This document shows, piece after piece, positions 34,175-42,335 of a DNA stretch of 64,000 bases. The notes beneath the pieces were generated by a model, which was not told where the DNA came from, did no database searches, and was given only the letters and a program-made list of their open reading frames with translations. The position numbers and the translations under genes were made by a program. Source of the stretch: Nonomuraea turcica. Its GTDB lineage: Bacteria; Actinomycetota; Actinomycetes; Streptosporangiales; Streptosporangiaceae. The stretch covers positions 1 to 64,000 of the forward strand of contig NZ_JAUZQF010000032.1 of the NCBI RefSeq assembly GCF_030718205.1. Reading direction: 5' to 3'. Numbering within the stretch: position 1 is the stretch's first letter; the number at the start of each line of letters is the position of its first letter.

Positions 34175-35570
34175 CGGTGAAGTAGCGGTTGACGTGGGCG
34201 CGGGCGCACGCGTTGTTGCCGTAGAGCGTGTGGCCCGGGCCGTCATGGTAGATGGTGACGCTGCCCGGGACCTGGGACAGGACGCGGGCCACCGCGTCCG
34301 ACTCGCCCCACGCGCCCGCGCCCAGCATGGGCGGCAGGCTCTTGGGGAGCGGGGCGGGCGGGTTGCTCACCGGCTGTGGCCAGCCGATGCAGCCCAGCGT
34401 CGCCGAGGCCATGGTGTTGGCGGTGCCGGTGTTGGGAGCGAGGCGCAGCAGACGGCGAGTCGTGGCGACGGCTTCCTTGAGGTTGGCGAAACGGGGCCAG
34501 TCTGCACATTCCGTCACACCGGTGGCCTGGTCGGGGTAGCGGGAGCCGCGAGACGGGACGAAGGCCGAGGCATCGCCCTTGGCGGCCTTGCGGATGGCCT
34601 CGGCCAGCCCGGGCCAGGCCGTGGAGCCCTGGCGGGCGTGGGACAGGGCGAAGGACTGCAGGTCGCGGGCCTTGTAGGCCACGTTGGCGGTCGTGGTGGG
34701 GATGGGCGTGCGGTCGGCTCGGACGATCAGCTCACGCCAGAGGCCGGGGACGTCATCGCAGCCGTTCGCGGCGCACCAGGTGAAGAAGCGCCGCATGGCC
34801 TGCTCGTTCGACTTCGCCATTTCCTCCAGCTCGCCGGTCCAGTCGGCGGCGCTGTGGCTCCAGGTGCCGTCGAGGACCACCGTGCGGATCCGGCCGGGGA
34901 AGAGGCGGGCGTATGCCTGGCCGTAGAAGCCGGCGTAAGAAGCGCCGTAGTAGTTGAGCGGTTGGTCGCCCAGGGCCTTTCTGATCGCCTCCATGTCTCT
35001 GGCCTGGTCCGCTGAGCTCATGTTGGCGAACAGCTCGGGGTCCTTGAGCCGGCATGCCTCGGCGTAGCCGCGGTTGGTGTCGGACAGGCGGCCGAAGTCG
35101 GCGTCGTCCTGGGGGAGGTCGGGGAGGGGAATGCGGGTCCAGACGCAGGGCAGGCCGGTGCTGAGACCCTGGAACTGCTCGCCGTAGCCGCGGGTGTCCC
35201 AAGTGACGATGTCCATGCGCTTGCGGAGATCGGTCCACCAAGTCGAGGCGGCTGACTGGGTGATGGCGATGCCCGGGCCGCCGGGGCCGCCGTAGGCCAC
35301 CAGGACAGAGCCTTCCGAGGTGCCGGTGGATCTGAGCCGCCCCAGTTTGAGGGTGATCGTGCGGCTGTCGGGCTTCTTCCAGTCGGCCGGGACTCGCAGG
35401 TCGGCACACTCCATGCCGATCTTGTCGTTGGGGCAGGGACTCCAGTCGTGGATGGTGGTCGCCGTCTCGGCCGGTCTCACCGAGCGAGGTCCGGCCTGTG
35501 CCGCCGTCGCCGTCGCCGCCGGGACGCTCACAGTGAGCACGGAAAGGGTGATGAGGATGGGCTTCAGCAT
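34140..35570 (-). CDS. Secreted alpha/beta-hydrolase, S33 tripeptidyl-aminopeptidase type
   Basis: A 476-residue exported serine hydrolase. A Sec signal (PILITLSVLTVSVPAATATA) precedes a proline-iminopeptidase-like fold. It has the oxyanion region YGGPGGPGIAI, nucleophile S211 in YYGASYAGFYGQAYA, and the catalytic histidine in the C-terminal TAP-like domain (IYHDGPGHTLYG). Streptomyces enzymes of this type remove tripeptides from extracellular proteins. Conserved cysteine pairs (WSPCPNDKIGMEC and others) fit a secreted protein. The 3' end lies in a duplicated 40-base repeat. It faces the ABC-exporter pair convergently. Confidence 0.9.
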   Translation of the reverse strand: MLKPILITLSVLTVSVPAATATAAQAGPRSVRPAETATTIHDWSPCPNDKIGMECADLRVPADWKKPDSRTITLKLGRLRSTGTSEGSVLVAYGGPGGPGIAITQSAASTWWTDLRKRMDIVTWDTRGYGEQFQGLSTGLPCVWTRIPLPDLPQDDADFGRLSDTNRGYAEACRLKDPELFANMSSADQARDMEAIRKALGDQPLNYYGASYAGFYGQAYARLFPGRIRTVVLDGTWSHSAADWTGELEEMAKSNEQAMRRFFTWCAANGCDDVPGLWRELIVRADRTPIPTTTANVAYKARDLQSFALSHARQGSTAWPGLAEAIRKAAKGDASAFVPSRGSRYPDQATGVTECADWPRFANLKEAVATTRRLLRLAPNTGTANTMASATLGCIGWPQPVSNPPAPLPKSLPPMLGAGAWGESDAVARVLSQVPGSVTIYHDGPGHTLYGNNACARAHVNRYFTDRTLPSQPAKC

Positions 35571-35694
35571 GGCGTTAACGATCGCGGACCGGCGGCCGCG
35601 GGCGCGTCAGACCAGGGTTTGGTTTTGCCGGGCGCCTAGTCCTACCACGGGTTGTCAGACCCAGCCGGCGCCCGGCGATCGTGGTGGCGGCCGG

Positions 35695-37767
35695 TCAGGA
35701 GGTCACGCCCAGGGACTTCTTCAGGAAGTCGACCTGGAGCAGCAGCAGGTTCTCCGCCACGACCTCCTGAGGCGTCATGTGCGTGACGCCGGAGAGCGGG
35801 AGCACGCTGTGCTGGCGACCGGCCGCGAGCAGAGCCGACGACAGGCGGAGCGTGTGCGCGGCCACGACGTTGTCGTCCGCCAAGCCGTGGATCAGCAGCA
35901 ACGGCCGATCGAGCTTGTCGGCGTCCGCGAACAACGAGGACTTCTCGTACACCTCGGGCTGCTCGTCCGGATGGCCCAGGTATCGCTCGGTGTAGCAGGT
36001 GTCGTACAGCCGCCAGTCCGTCACGGGGGCTCCCGCCACGGCCGCGTGGAACACGTCAGGGCGTCGCAGCACCGCGAGCGCGGCCAGGAAGCCGCCGAAC
36101 GACCAGCCGCGAATGGCCACCTTCGTCAGGTCGAGGTCGTCGCCGTACTGCTCGGCCACGCCCTGCAAGGCGTCGATCTGGTCCTCGAGCGCCGGGGTCG
36201 CCAGGTCGCCCCGCACCGCCCGCTCGAAATCGGTGCCCCTGCCGGGGGTGCCGCGGCCGTCGGCGACGACGACGGCGAAGCCCTGCTCGGCGAACCACTG
36301 GCTCTCCAGGAACGCGCCCCGCCGGTTGAGCACCCGCTGCGCGTGCGGGCCGCCGTACGGGTCCATGAGGACAGGCAGCTTGCCCGAGCCCTGCTCATGC
36401 CAGGAGGGCAGCACTACGGCGGTGGCCAGCTCCCTGCGGCCCGAGCGGCCGATCGAGACCCGCAGGTCGAGTCCGGGGCGCTCGGCGAAGGACGGGATCG
36501 GCACGGCCATGCCGTCGCGGCGTACGACCGTGGTCGACACGCCCTCGGTGTCGAGACTCTGCTCGCTGAGCACGCCCACCCCGCCTGCCATCCGCCCCGA
36601 GAACACCCCGGAACGGGTCGAGACCGGCAACAGCGAGTGCCCGTCCCACGTCCACAGCTGGATTTCGGTCGGGTCGCCGCTCGCGCTGAACAACACGCTG
36701 TCGTGGTCGACGTCGAGCACGGCCCGCACCTGGAGCGTCGGCGGTGTGACGGCGCGGTCGCCCACGAAGAGGCGGTGACCGCCGTCGGAGCCGGCCACCC
36801 AGACCAGCGAACCGTCGTCGAGGTGAGCGGGCACGCCGGTGACGATGTCGACCCAGGCGGGGTCGTTGTCCTGGCGGACGAGGGTGGAGGCGCCGGTCGC
36901 CGGGTCGACCGTGAACAGCCGCATCGTCTTCTGGTCGCGGGTCAGCGTCACGATCGACAGCGCGTGAGCGTCCCAGACGGCTGTCGTCAGGTATTCCTCC
37001 GCGTACGGCACCGTGACCCGCGACCCGTCGAGCCCCAGCACGTAGAGCTTGGTGATCGCGTTGGGCGTGCCGGCGGCAGGGTAGCGCTGAGCCGTCGCCG
37101 GCCGGTCGGGATTGGCCGGGTCGGCGATGTGCCAGGTGCGTACCGGAGCCTCGTCCACCCGCTCCACCAGCAGCGCGTCGCCCGACGGCGCCCACCAGTA
37201 GCCGCGCATCCTGTCCATCTCCTCAGCGGCGATGAACTCGGCCAGCCCGTACGTCACCGTCTCCGACTCCGGCGTGGCCAGCGCGCGGTCCTCGCCCGAC
37301 ACCAGGTCCTGGACGTGGAGCGCGCCTCCCGTCACGTAGGCGACATGTCGCCCGTCGGGGGACAGCCGGGGGTCGATGACCGCGCCCGGAGTGTCCAGCT
37401 TGCGGGCCCGGCCGGTGGCCAGGTCGACGGCGTAGAGGCCGCCGGACAGGGCGAAGCAGGCAGTCGTCACGCCGGTGTCGGTGGCGTACGCGACCACGCC
37501 GCCCGCCGCCTCGCGGCTGCGCTCGCGCCTGGCCCGCTCCTCGGGCGGCAGGTCCTCGTCGTCGCCGTGGATCGTACGCGGGTCGACGACCAGGCGTTCG
37601 ACGTGCGTTTCCGTGTCGAGCTCCCACAAGCACGTCACCGGGTCGGTGCCCGATCGCGTCCGCAGGAACACCACGCGGCCGCCGTCCGGCGAGATAGTGA
37701 AGCCCCTGGGCACCCCGAGGGTGAACCGGCGGGTCCTGGCAGACAGACGCGGAAAGCTCTCGCTCAT
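35695..37767 (-). CDS. S9 family prolyl oligopeptidase/dipeptidyl peptidase
   Basis: A 690-residue two-domain serine peptidase. Residues 1-430 form a beta-propeller with repeats such as PRGFTISPDGGRVVFLRT and DPRLSPDGRHVAYV. The C-terminal alpha/beta-hydrolase has nucleophile S556 in RGWSFGGFLAAL, the aspartate in HGLADDNVVAAHT and the histidine in SGVTHMTPQ. DPYGGPHAQRVL is the usual oxyanion lead-in. No signal peptide is seen, so it is cytosolic. The ATG at 37767 is preferred over the longer frame to 37989, which begins inside mshB antisense. It diverges from mshB over about 80 bases. Confidence 0.9.
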   Translation of the reverse strand: MSESFPRLSARTRRFTLGVPRGFTISPDGGRVVFLRTRSGTDPVTCLWELDTETHVERLVVDPRTIHGDDEDLPPEERARRERSREAAGGVVAYATDTGVTTACFALSGGLYAVDLATGRARKLDTPGAVIDPRLSPDGRHVAYVTGGALHVQDLVSGEDRALATPESETVTYGLAEFIAAEEMDRMRGYWWAPSGDALLVERVDEAPVRTWHIADPANPDRPATAQRYPAAGTPNAITKLYVLGLDGSRVTVPYAEEYLTTAVWDAHALSIVTLTRDQKTMRLFTVDPATGASTLVRQDNDPAWVDIVTGVPAHLDDGSLVWVAGSDGGHRLFVGDRAVTPPTLQVRAVLDVDHDSVLFSASGDPTEIQLWTWDGHSLLPVSTRSGVFSGRMAGGVGVLSEQSLDTEGVSTTVVRRDGMAVPIPSFAERPGLDLRVSIGRSGRRELATAVVLPSWHEQGSGKLPVLMDPYGGPHAQRVLNRRGAFLESQWFAEQGFAVVVADGRGTPGRGTDFERAVRGDLATPALEDQIDALQGVAEQYGDDLDLTKVAIRGWSFGGFLAALAVLRRPDVFHAAVAGAPVTDWRLYDTCYTERYLGHPDEQPEVYEKSSLFADADKLDRPLLLIHGLADDNVVAAHTLRLSSALLAAGRQHSVLPLSGVTHMTPQEVVAENLLLLQVDFLKKSLGVTS

Positions 37768-37846
37768 GGCCCCAATCCTGCCACCGCCGGGCCGATGGCC
37801 GGGCCGGGGGCTGAGGAACAGGACCCTGGTCGGTACGCTCGTGGCC

Positions 37847-38752
37847 ATGACTGATCGACGGCTCCTGCTCGTGCACGCCCACCCGGACGACGAGTCGATC
37901 GGCACCGGCGCGACCATGGCCAAATACGTCGCCGAGGGCGCCCACGTCACGCTCGTGACGTGCACACTGGGTGAGGAAGGGGAGATCATTCCCGGCGATC
38001 TCGCCCACCTGGCCGCCGACCAGGACGACGCGCTCGGCCCCTATCGGATCGGCGAGCTCGAGGCCGCCTGCCAGGCGCTCGGCGTCGAGGACCACCGCTT
38101 CCTCGGCGGTCCCGGACGCTGGCGGGACTCGGGGATGATGGGGGTGGCGTCCAATGACCATCCCCGGGCGTTCTGGTGCGCCGACCTCGACGAGGCCGCG
38201 GGCGAGCTGGTCAAGGTCATCCGCGAGATACGCCCGCAGGTGCTGGTCACGTACGACGACAACGGCTTCTACGGTCACCCCGACCACATCCAGGCGCACC
38301 GTGTTTCGCGCAGAGCGTTCGAGCTGGCCGCGAAGCCAGGCTTCGGCGAGGGCGAGCCGTGGCAGATCGCGAAGTTCTACCACACGGCTCTGCCCCGGTC
38401 CGTCATGGGACGCACGGCGGAAGCGCTGCGCGAGGCCGATGTGGACTTCATCACCGAAAACGTCGATGACCTGCCGTTCGGCAACCGGGACGAGGACATC
38501 ACCACCGAGATCGACGCGCGCCCGTGGATCGGCAACAAGATCGAGGCCATGCGCGCGCACGTCACCCAGATCAGCGTCCAGGACCCGTGGTTCGCCCTGT
38601 CCAACAAGATCGGCCAGGAGGTGCTGGGCGTCGAGCACTACATCCTGGCCGTCGGCGTGCCCGGCCGGCCGGTGCCCGGGCCGCCGGTCGAGGCAGGCGG
38701 CCTCGGTGAGCCGCACAACCGCGAGAACGATCTCTTCGCGGGCATCCACTAA
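37847..38752 (+). CDS. mshB: Mycothiol biosynthesis deacetylase MshB
   Basis: A 301-residue zinc deacetylase that removes acetate from GlcNAc-inositol, the second dedicated step of mycothiol synthesis. It has the LmbE/PIG-L fold: HPDDE at 12-16 (zinc and base) in LLLVHAHPDDESIGTGATMA, YDDNGFYGHPDHIQAHRVS with further zinc histidines, and family-specific RPWIGNKIEAMRAHVTQI. Length and motifs fit MshB better than the conjugate amidase Mca. It is followed by a DUF6113 gene 11 bases later, a pairing common in actinobacteria. Confidence 0.93.
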   Translation: MTDRRLLLVHAHPDDESIGTGATMAKYVAEGAHVTLVTCTLGEEGEIIPGDLAHLAADQDDALGPYRIGELEAACQALGVEDHRFLGGPGRWRDSGMMGVASNDHPRAFWCADLDEAAGELVKVIREIRPQVLVTYDDNGFYGHPDHIQAHRVSRRAFELAAKPGFGEGEPWQIAKFYHTALPRSVMGRTAEALREADVDFITENVDDLPFGNRDEDITTEIDARPWIGNKIEAMRAHVTQISVQDPWFALSNKIGQEVLGVEHYILAVGVPGRPVPGPPVEAGGLGEPHNRENDLFAGIH

Positions 38753-38763
38753 CCTCATTCGAC

Positions 38764-39180
38764 ATGGAGCATCGCAGCCAGGCCGAGTCGGCGCTGGGTG
38801 GGGCGGCCTACGGCATGCTGTTCGTGCTGGGGGTCGTCATGGGGGTCGTGGGCGGGTTCACGCATCCGGTGTGGCAGATCGGCCCGATTCCGGTCGCGGC
38901 CGTCGTGTGGATGCTGGCGTTGTTCGGGGTGTGCCTGGGGGCGGGCAAGCTGATGCGCGCGCGGCTCGGGGTCGTGACGACGGGAGGCGGGTGGCTGCTG
39001 GTGACGATGCCGTTCGCGCTGGAGCTGGGATCCGGTGACCTCGTGATCGCGCACGGCGTTGCCGGCTACCTCTACCTGTACGGGGGGCTCGTAGCTCTCG
39101 TTGTGGCCTACTTGCTTTCGCCCTCGTCCGGTGGGGAATCGTGGCTTCTGCGGGGGTATTCTCCAAAGAATCCGATGTAG
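38764..39180 (+). CDS. DUF6113 family membrane protein
   Basis: A 138-residue protein with four predicted membrane spans: GGAAYGMLFVLGVVMGVVGG, VAAVVWMLALFGVCLGAGKL, TTGGGWLLVTMPFAL and YLYGGLVALVVAYLL. It follows mshB closely, which is the usual place for DUF6113 genes, but the function is unknown. The GTG at 39141 that would begin the next gene lies inside its end, so either the two overlap or that gene starts later, at 39198. Confidence 0.8.
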   Translation: MEHRSQAESALGGAAYGMLFVLGVVMGVVGGFTHPVWQIGPIPVAAVVWMLALFGVCLGAGKLMRARLGVVTTGGGWLLVTMPFALELGSGDLVIAHGVAGYLYLYGGLVALVVAYLLSPSSGGESWLLRGYSPKNPM

Positions 39181-39197
39181 CGGCATACAGTGACTTC

Positions 39198-39692
39198 GTG
39201 CATTCGATAGAGCGGCCTGTGGACCCTGAGGCATATCGCAAGGTCGTCGGCCGCTTCGCCACCGGAGTCGCGATCGTCACGACCAGGCTCGGCGGCATCG
39301 ATCACGCGATGACGGTGAATTCCTTCACCTCTGTTTCGCTCGAACCGCTGCTCGTGTTGTTCTGCGCCGAGAAGGTGGCCCGCTTCCACGACGTGGTGCT
39401 GGAGACGAGGGTGTGGGGGGTGTCCGTGCTGCCTGTCTCGATGGAGGACGCCTCACGGTTCTTCGCGCATCGGGGGCGGCCGTTGAACGGGCAGCTCACC
39501 AAGTGGGCGCACCATCGCGGGCATTCGGGGGTGGCGTTGTTCGACGAGGCGATCGCCACGCTGGAGTGCACGACGACGGATGTCCATGAGGGTGGAGACC
39601 ATTCGATCGTGGTGGGCGAGGTGACCGCGATGGGTACGCCGTCCGAGGAGGCGCCGCTCATGTACCACGAGGGGCGCTACAAGCGCCTCTAG
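39198..39692 (+). CDS. Flavin reductase family protein
   Basis: A 164-residue split-barrel flavin-binding reductase: VDPEAYRKVVGRFATGVAIV, TVNSFTSVSLEPLLVLFCAE, WGVSVLPVSMEDASRFFAHR, then the late GDHSIVVGEVTAMG and YHEGRYKRL. Such enzymes supply reduced FMN/FAD to a partner monooxygenase, but none is encoded nearby. I use the GTG at 39198, where family homology begins. A TACAGT hexamer just upstream would suit a leaderless transcript. The alternative GTG at 39141 has GGGGA upstream and would overlap the preceding gene by 40 bases. Confidence 0.85.
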   Translation: MHSIERPVDPEAYRKVVGRFATGVAIVTTRLGGIDHAMTVNSFTSVSLEPLLVLFCAEKVARFHDVVLETRVWGVSVLPVSMEDASRFFAHRGRPLNGQLTKWAHHRGHSGVALFDEAIATLECTTTDVHEGGDHSIVVGEVTAMGTPSEEAPLMYHEGRYKRL

Positions 39693-39867
39693 TGCTGTCG
39701 GAGGCGGCCTTCGCCCCATCGGCGCCCTGTCCGCCGCGGCGAGGGCGAAGACAACGACGCTGATCAGGATCGCCAAGGCGTTGAGCGGGCTCGGCGTGCG
39801 GGTGCTGTCGCCGCGCGGGTGCTGCCACCTGCTGTCGCCGCGCGAGCGGGCGGTGTCTGGGCATGAG

Positions 39868-39895
39868 CCGGGCCAGGCACGGTGGCCTGGCCCGG
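39868..39895. terminator. Perfect 11-bp stem-loop between convergent genes
   Basis: CCGGGCCAGGC at 39868-39878 pairs exactly with 39885-39895 across a six-base loop. It lies between the flavin reductase gene (ends 39692) and the convergent Thr/Pro-repeat gene (ends 39922), so it can serve both. No T-run. Confidence 0.75.
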
Positions 39896-39921
39896 TCAGA
39901 CGGTCGGTCGTAACTCCACTG

Positions 39922-40830
39922 TCACTGAGCGGGAGTGGTGACCGTTCCCGTCGGTGTCGCGGTCGGTGTCTCCGTCGGGACGTCGGTCGGTGTCGTCGGC
40001 GGTGGCGCCGTGTCCGTCGGGGGCTCCGAGGGCTGCTCCGGCGCCGGGCAGACGGGGATCTCCGTGGGAGTCACCGTCGGCGGCAGCGTGTCCGTCGGGG
40101 TTCCTGTCGGGGTTTCGGTAGGCGTGTCCGTCGGAGTGGTTGTCGCCGTTTCCGTCGGAGTCACGGTCGGGGTCGGCGTCTCGGTCGGTGTGGTCGGTGG
40201 CGTCTCTGTCGGGGTCACCGTCGCCGTCGGCGTGTCCGTGGGGACGTCGGTCGGCGTGGCGGTGTCCGTCGGTGCGGGCTGGCAGGTGACCGTCACCGTC
40301 GGACCTGGCTCGGTGACCGTGACCGTGGGGCCCGGCTCCGTGACCGTGACGGTCGGCAGAGGCGTCATGGCGACGGCGGGCTCACCACGCTTCTTGTACG
40401 AGCCCCAGCCCAGTCGCTTGATGGATTGTGCTGTTCCTTCGGTTACCGGGATGTCCGCGCTCGCGGTCTTGCACGACCTTCGCTTGCACACTTTCTGCTT
40501 GACGCTGAAGATGGCGGCCCCGGTGTACTCAATGGAGACGTCCAGGTAGGACGTGCCTCTCCTCTTGACCACCGCCGTCGTGACGACGTAGTCCTCGGCT
40601 GGTGGAGCCTCGGTGGGAGTGGGGGCCGGCGGCGTCTCAGTGGGAGTGGGCGGCGGCGGCGTCTCCGTGGGAGAAGCAGTCGGAGTCGCGGCGGCTAAAG
40701 CCACTCGCCCATCGGCAGACGTGTCAGAGAATCGTAGGGGATCGGACGTTGACGTCTGGGTGATCGCGACTCCGCCGGCTCCTGCCAGTGCGACGGTGCC
40801 GAGCAGCGCGCCCAGGAGAGAGAATCTCAT
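39922..40830 (-). CDS. Secreted Thr/Pro-rich repeat protein
   Basis: A 302-residue exported protein of unknown function. A signal peptide (MRFSLLGALLGTVALAGAGG) is followed by a short PT-rich stretch (TPTETPP units). A compact domain of about 85 residues comes next, with EDYVVTTAVVKRRGTSYLDV and a close cysteine pair in KVCKRRSCK. A long tail of TPTETPT and PTVTVTEPG units follows and ends with no sortase motif or membrane anchor. The ATG at 40830 has AGGA upstream; the longer frame to 40884 precedes the signal peptide. The tail probably spans the cell wall or is O-glycosylated. Confidence 0.75.
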   Translation of the reverse strand: MRFSLLGALLGTVALAGAGGVAITQTSTSDPLRFSDTSADGRVALAAATPTASPTETPPPPTPTETPPAPTPTEAPPAEDYVVTTAVVKRRGTSYLDVSIEYTGAAIFSVKQKVCKRRSCKTASADIPVTEGTAQSIKRLGWGSYKKRGEPAVAMTPLPTVTVTEPGPTVTVTEPGPTVTVTCQPAPTDTATPTDVPTDTPTATVTPTETPPTTPTETPTPTVTPTETATTTPTDTPTETPTGTPTDTLPPTVTPTEIPVCPAPEQPSEPPTDTAPPPTTPTDVPTETPTATPTGTVTTPAQ

Positions 40831-40905
40831 AATCCTGCTCTTGTAGGAGATTTCAGGACCCTGGCCATTATTCCGACATGTCAAGATTGGTCAAGACTGA
40901 GACGC

Positions 40906-41331
40906 ATGGACAGGCGCTTTCGGTTCCGGCGCGTGGCGAACTTCATCAACCTCGCCACTCCGCTCGGTTTGCTGATCTCGATCATCGGTGGCGCCACCCG
41001 CCGACCCGGCCCCGACGGCCTCATCCTCGCCTTCGGCTACCGCTACCGCTTCCCCATCGCGGGGGCGTTCACCGTAGGGAACGTCGTCCTGACCAGGTGG
41101 GACTCGCTCAGTGACCGTCTCGTCCTGCACGAGGGGCGGCACGCCACCCAGTGGGCATGGTGCCTCGGGCTGCCCATGCTGCCGCTCTACCTCCTGGCGA
41201 TGTTGGTCTCGGTTCTGATGTGCGGGCACCAGGCGACGTACAACATCTTCGAGCGCCTGGCCGATCTGGAGGACGGCGGTTATCCCCGTGCGCAGTTGTG
41301 GTGGCGAAGGGGCGGCGGCAGCCCAGGTTGA
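40906..41331 (+). CDS. Small membrane protein with HEGRH motif
   Basis: A 141-residue protein with two or three hydrophobic spans (VANFINLATPLGLLISIIGG, LGLPMLPLYLLAMLVSVLMC) around the sequence LVLHEGRHATQWAWCLG. H-E-x-x-H is the zinc-metallopeptidase signature, here with Gly-Arg between. Similar short actinobacterial membrane proteins carry an E-x-x-H-x-x-QW pattern, and their function is not known. A downstream acidic ligand (FERLADLEDGGY) is conceivable. It diverges from the Thr/Pro-repeat gene across 75 bases. Confidence 0.65.
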   Translation: MDRRFRFRRVANFINLATPLGLLISIIGGATRRPGPDGLILAFGYRYRFPIAGAFTVGNVVLTRWDSLSDRLVLHEGRHATQWAWCLGLPMLPLYLLAMLVSVLMCGHQATYNIFERLADLEDGGYPRAQLWWRRGGGSPG

Positions 41332-41404
41332 CAGCCTTCAGTCAAGTTGATGCTCGGATCAGGGAGCCCGGCTGGAGTCGTGGGCTGGAGGAGCCGCCGG
41401 ACCG

Positions 41405-42265
41405 TCAGGACGCTGTGGGTCTACGGTCGGCGTCCCCGGACTGCCATTGTTTGAGCCGACCGAGCGTGAGGACGCCGACGGCCAGGCCGGAGATCGCGCC
41501 GGCACAGAGCAACGACGCCGTCGACGGGCTCACGAGCGTGACACCGGCCAGGGCGAGGGCGGACACGATGGCGGCGAACATGACGTAGGTCCAGGTCGCC
41601 ATGCGCACCAGGCGCAGGCGCACATCTTCTGGGTGCGGTGTGCGGGCCAGCAGCCAGGCCAATGCGGGCAGGAGCAGGACTCCGTGCATGAACACGGCAT
41701 GGGCCGGTTTCAGCGTGACGGCCACCGTGTACGCGAGCTGCTGGTTGCCCGTCACCACCTCGACCACCCCGCGAGCGATCATCACGGCGCCGAAGACCAT
41801 GGCCGCCAGTAAGGTGGCGAAGCCCGCCCGCACGGCCAGGCGCATGCTGGGCGCGAGGCCGGGGCCCGCGCGGAAGGCGGCGACCGTCATGGCGACAGCG
41901 ACGGCGACGAGCACCCCGCCGCCCGCCGCCAGGGTCCTCGCGATGGCCGCGTCGACTGCGGTCTCCATGTTGAAGTGCGACGGGACGCCGCGCCACGCCT
42001 GGAGGGTGATCAGGGCGACCTCCACCGTCGAGGCGATCGCGAAGGCGCCGACCCAGAGCGGGCGGGCGCGGATCCGTACGAACTGAGAGACCCAGGTCAG
42101 GGTCAGGACACTCAGGCCGAACGACACGCCGAACGTGAACGGCTTGCGCCACGACACCGCCCCCTCCCACGGCCCGCCGTCCACGACGAACACGCCCAGG
42201 TGGACGAGGCCTGTGAGCACGAGCAGGAGCCCAACGAGATACCACAGGCGATTCATACGCGTCAT
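41405..42265 (-). CDS. Polytopic membrane protein, function unknown
   Basis: A 286-residue protein with about seven membrane spans, beginning MTRMNRLWYLVGLLLVLTGL. A conserved-looking segment GAVSWRKPFTFGVSFGLSVL follows the first span, and the last spans are VMFAAIVSALALAGVTLVSP and GAISGLAVGVLTL. Histidines occur in PAHAVFMHGVLLLPAL inside a span. I recognise no named family. The start may be 42265 or 42256, since neither has a clear ribosome site. It stands alone between oppositely directed and distant genes. Confidence 0.7.
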   Translation of the reverse strand: MTRMNRLWYLVGLLLVLTGLVHLGVFVVDGGPWEGAVSWRKPFTFGVSFGLSVLTLTWVSQFVRIRARPLWVGAFAIASTVEVALITLQAWRGVPSHFNMETAVDAAIARTLAAGGGVLVAVAVAMTVAAFRAGPGLAPSMRLAVRAGFATLLAAMVFGAVMIARGVVEVVTGNQQLAYTVAVTLKPAHAVFMHGVLLLPALAWLLARTPHPEDVRLRLVRMATWTYVMFAAIVSALALAGVTLVSPSTASLLCAGAISGLAVGVLTLGRLKQWQSGDADRRPTAS

Positions 42266-42335
42266 GCTGACAGCCGGACCCCGCCGCGCGCGTCGGCCCA
42301 CGGTTTGGATCGTGACTACGACCCCGGTCGTACGT

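Noticed and set aside
39950..40360. Second possible CRISPR or satellite array
   Set aside because: The short periodic GTCGG-type units are the codons of Thr/Pro repeats in a secreted protein gene.
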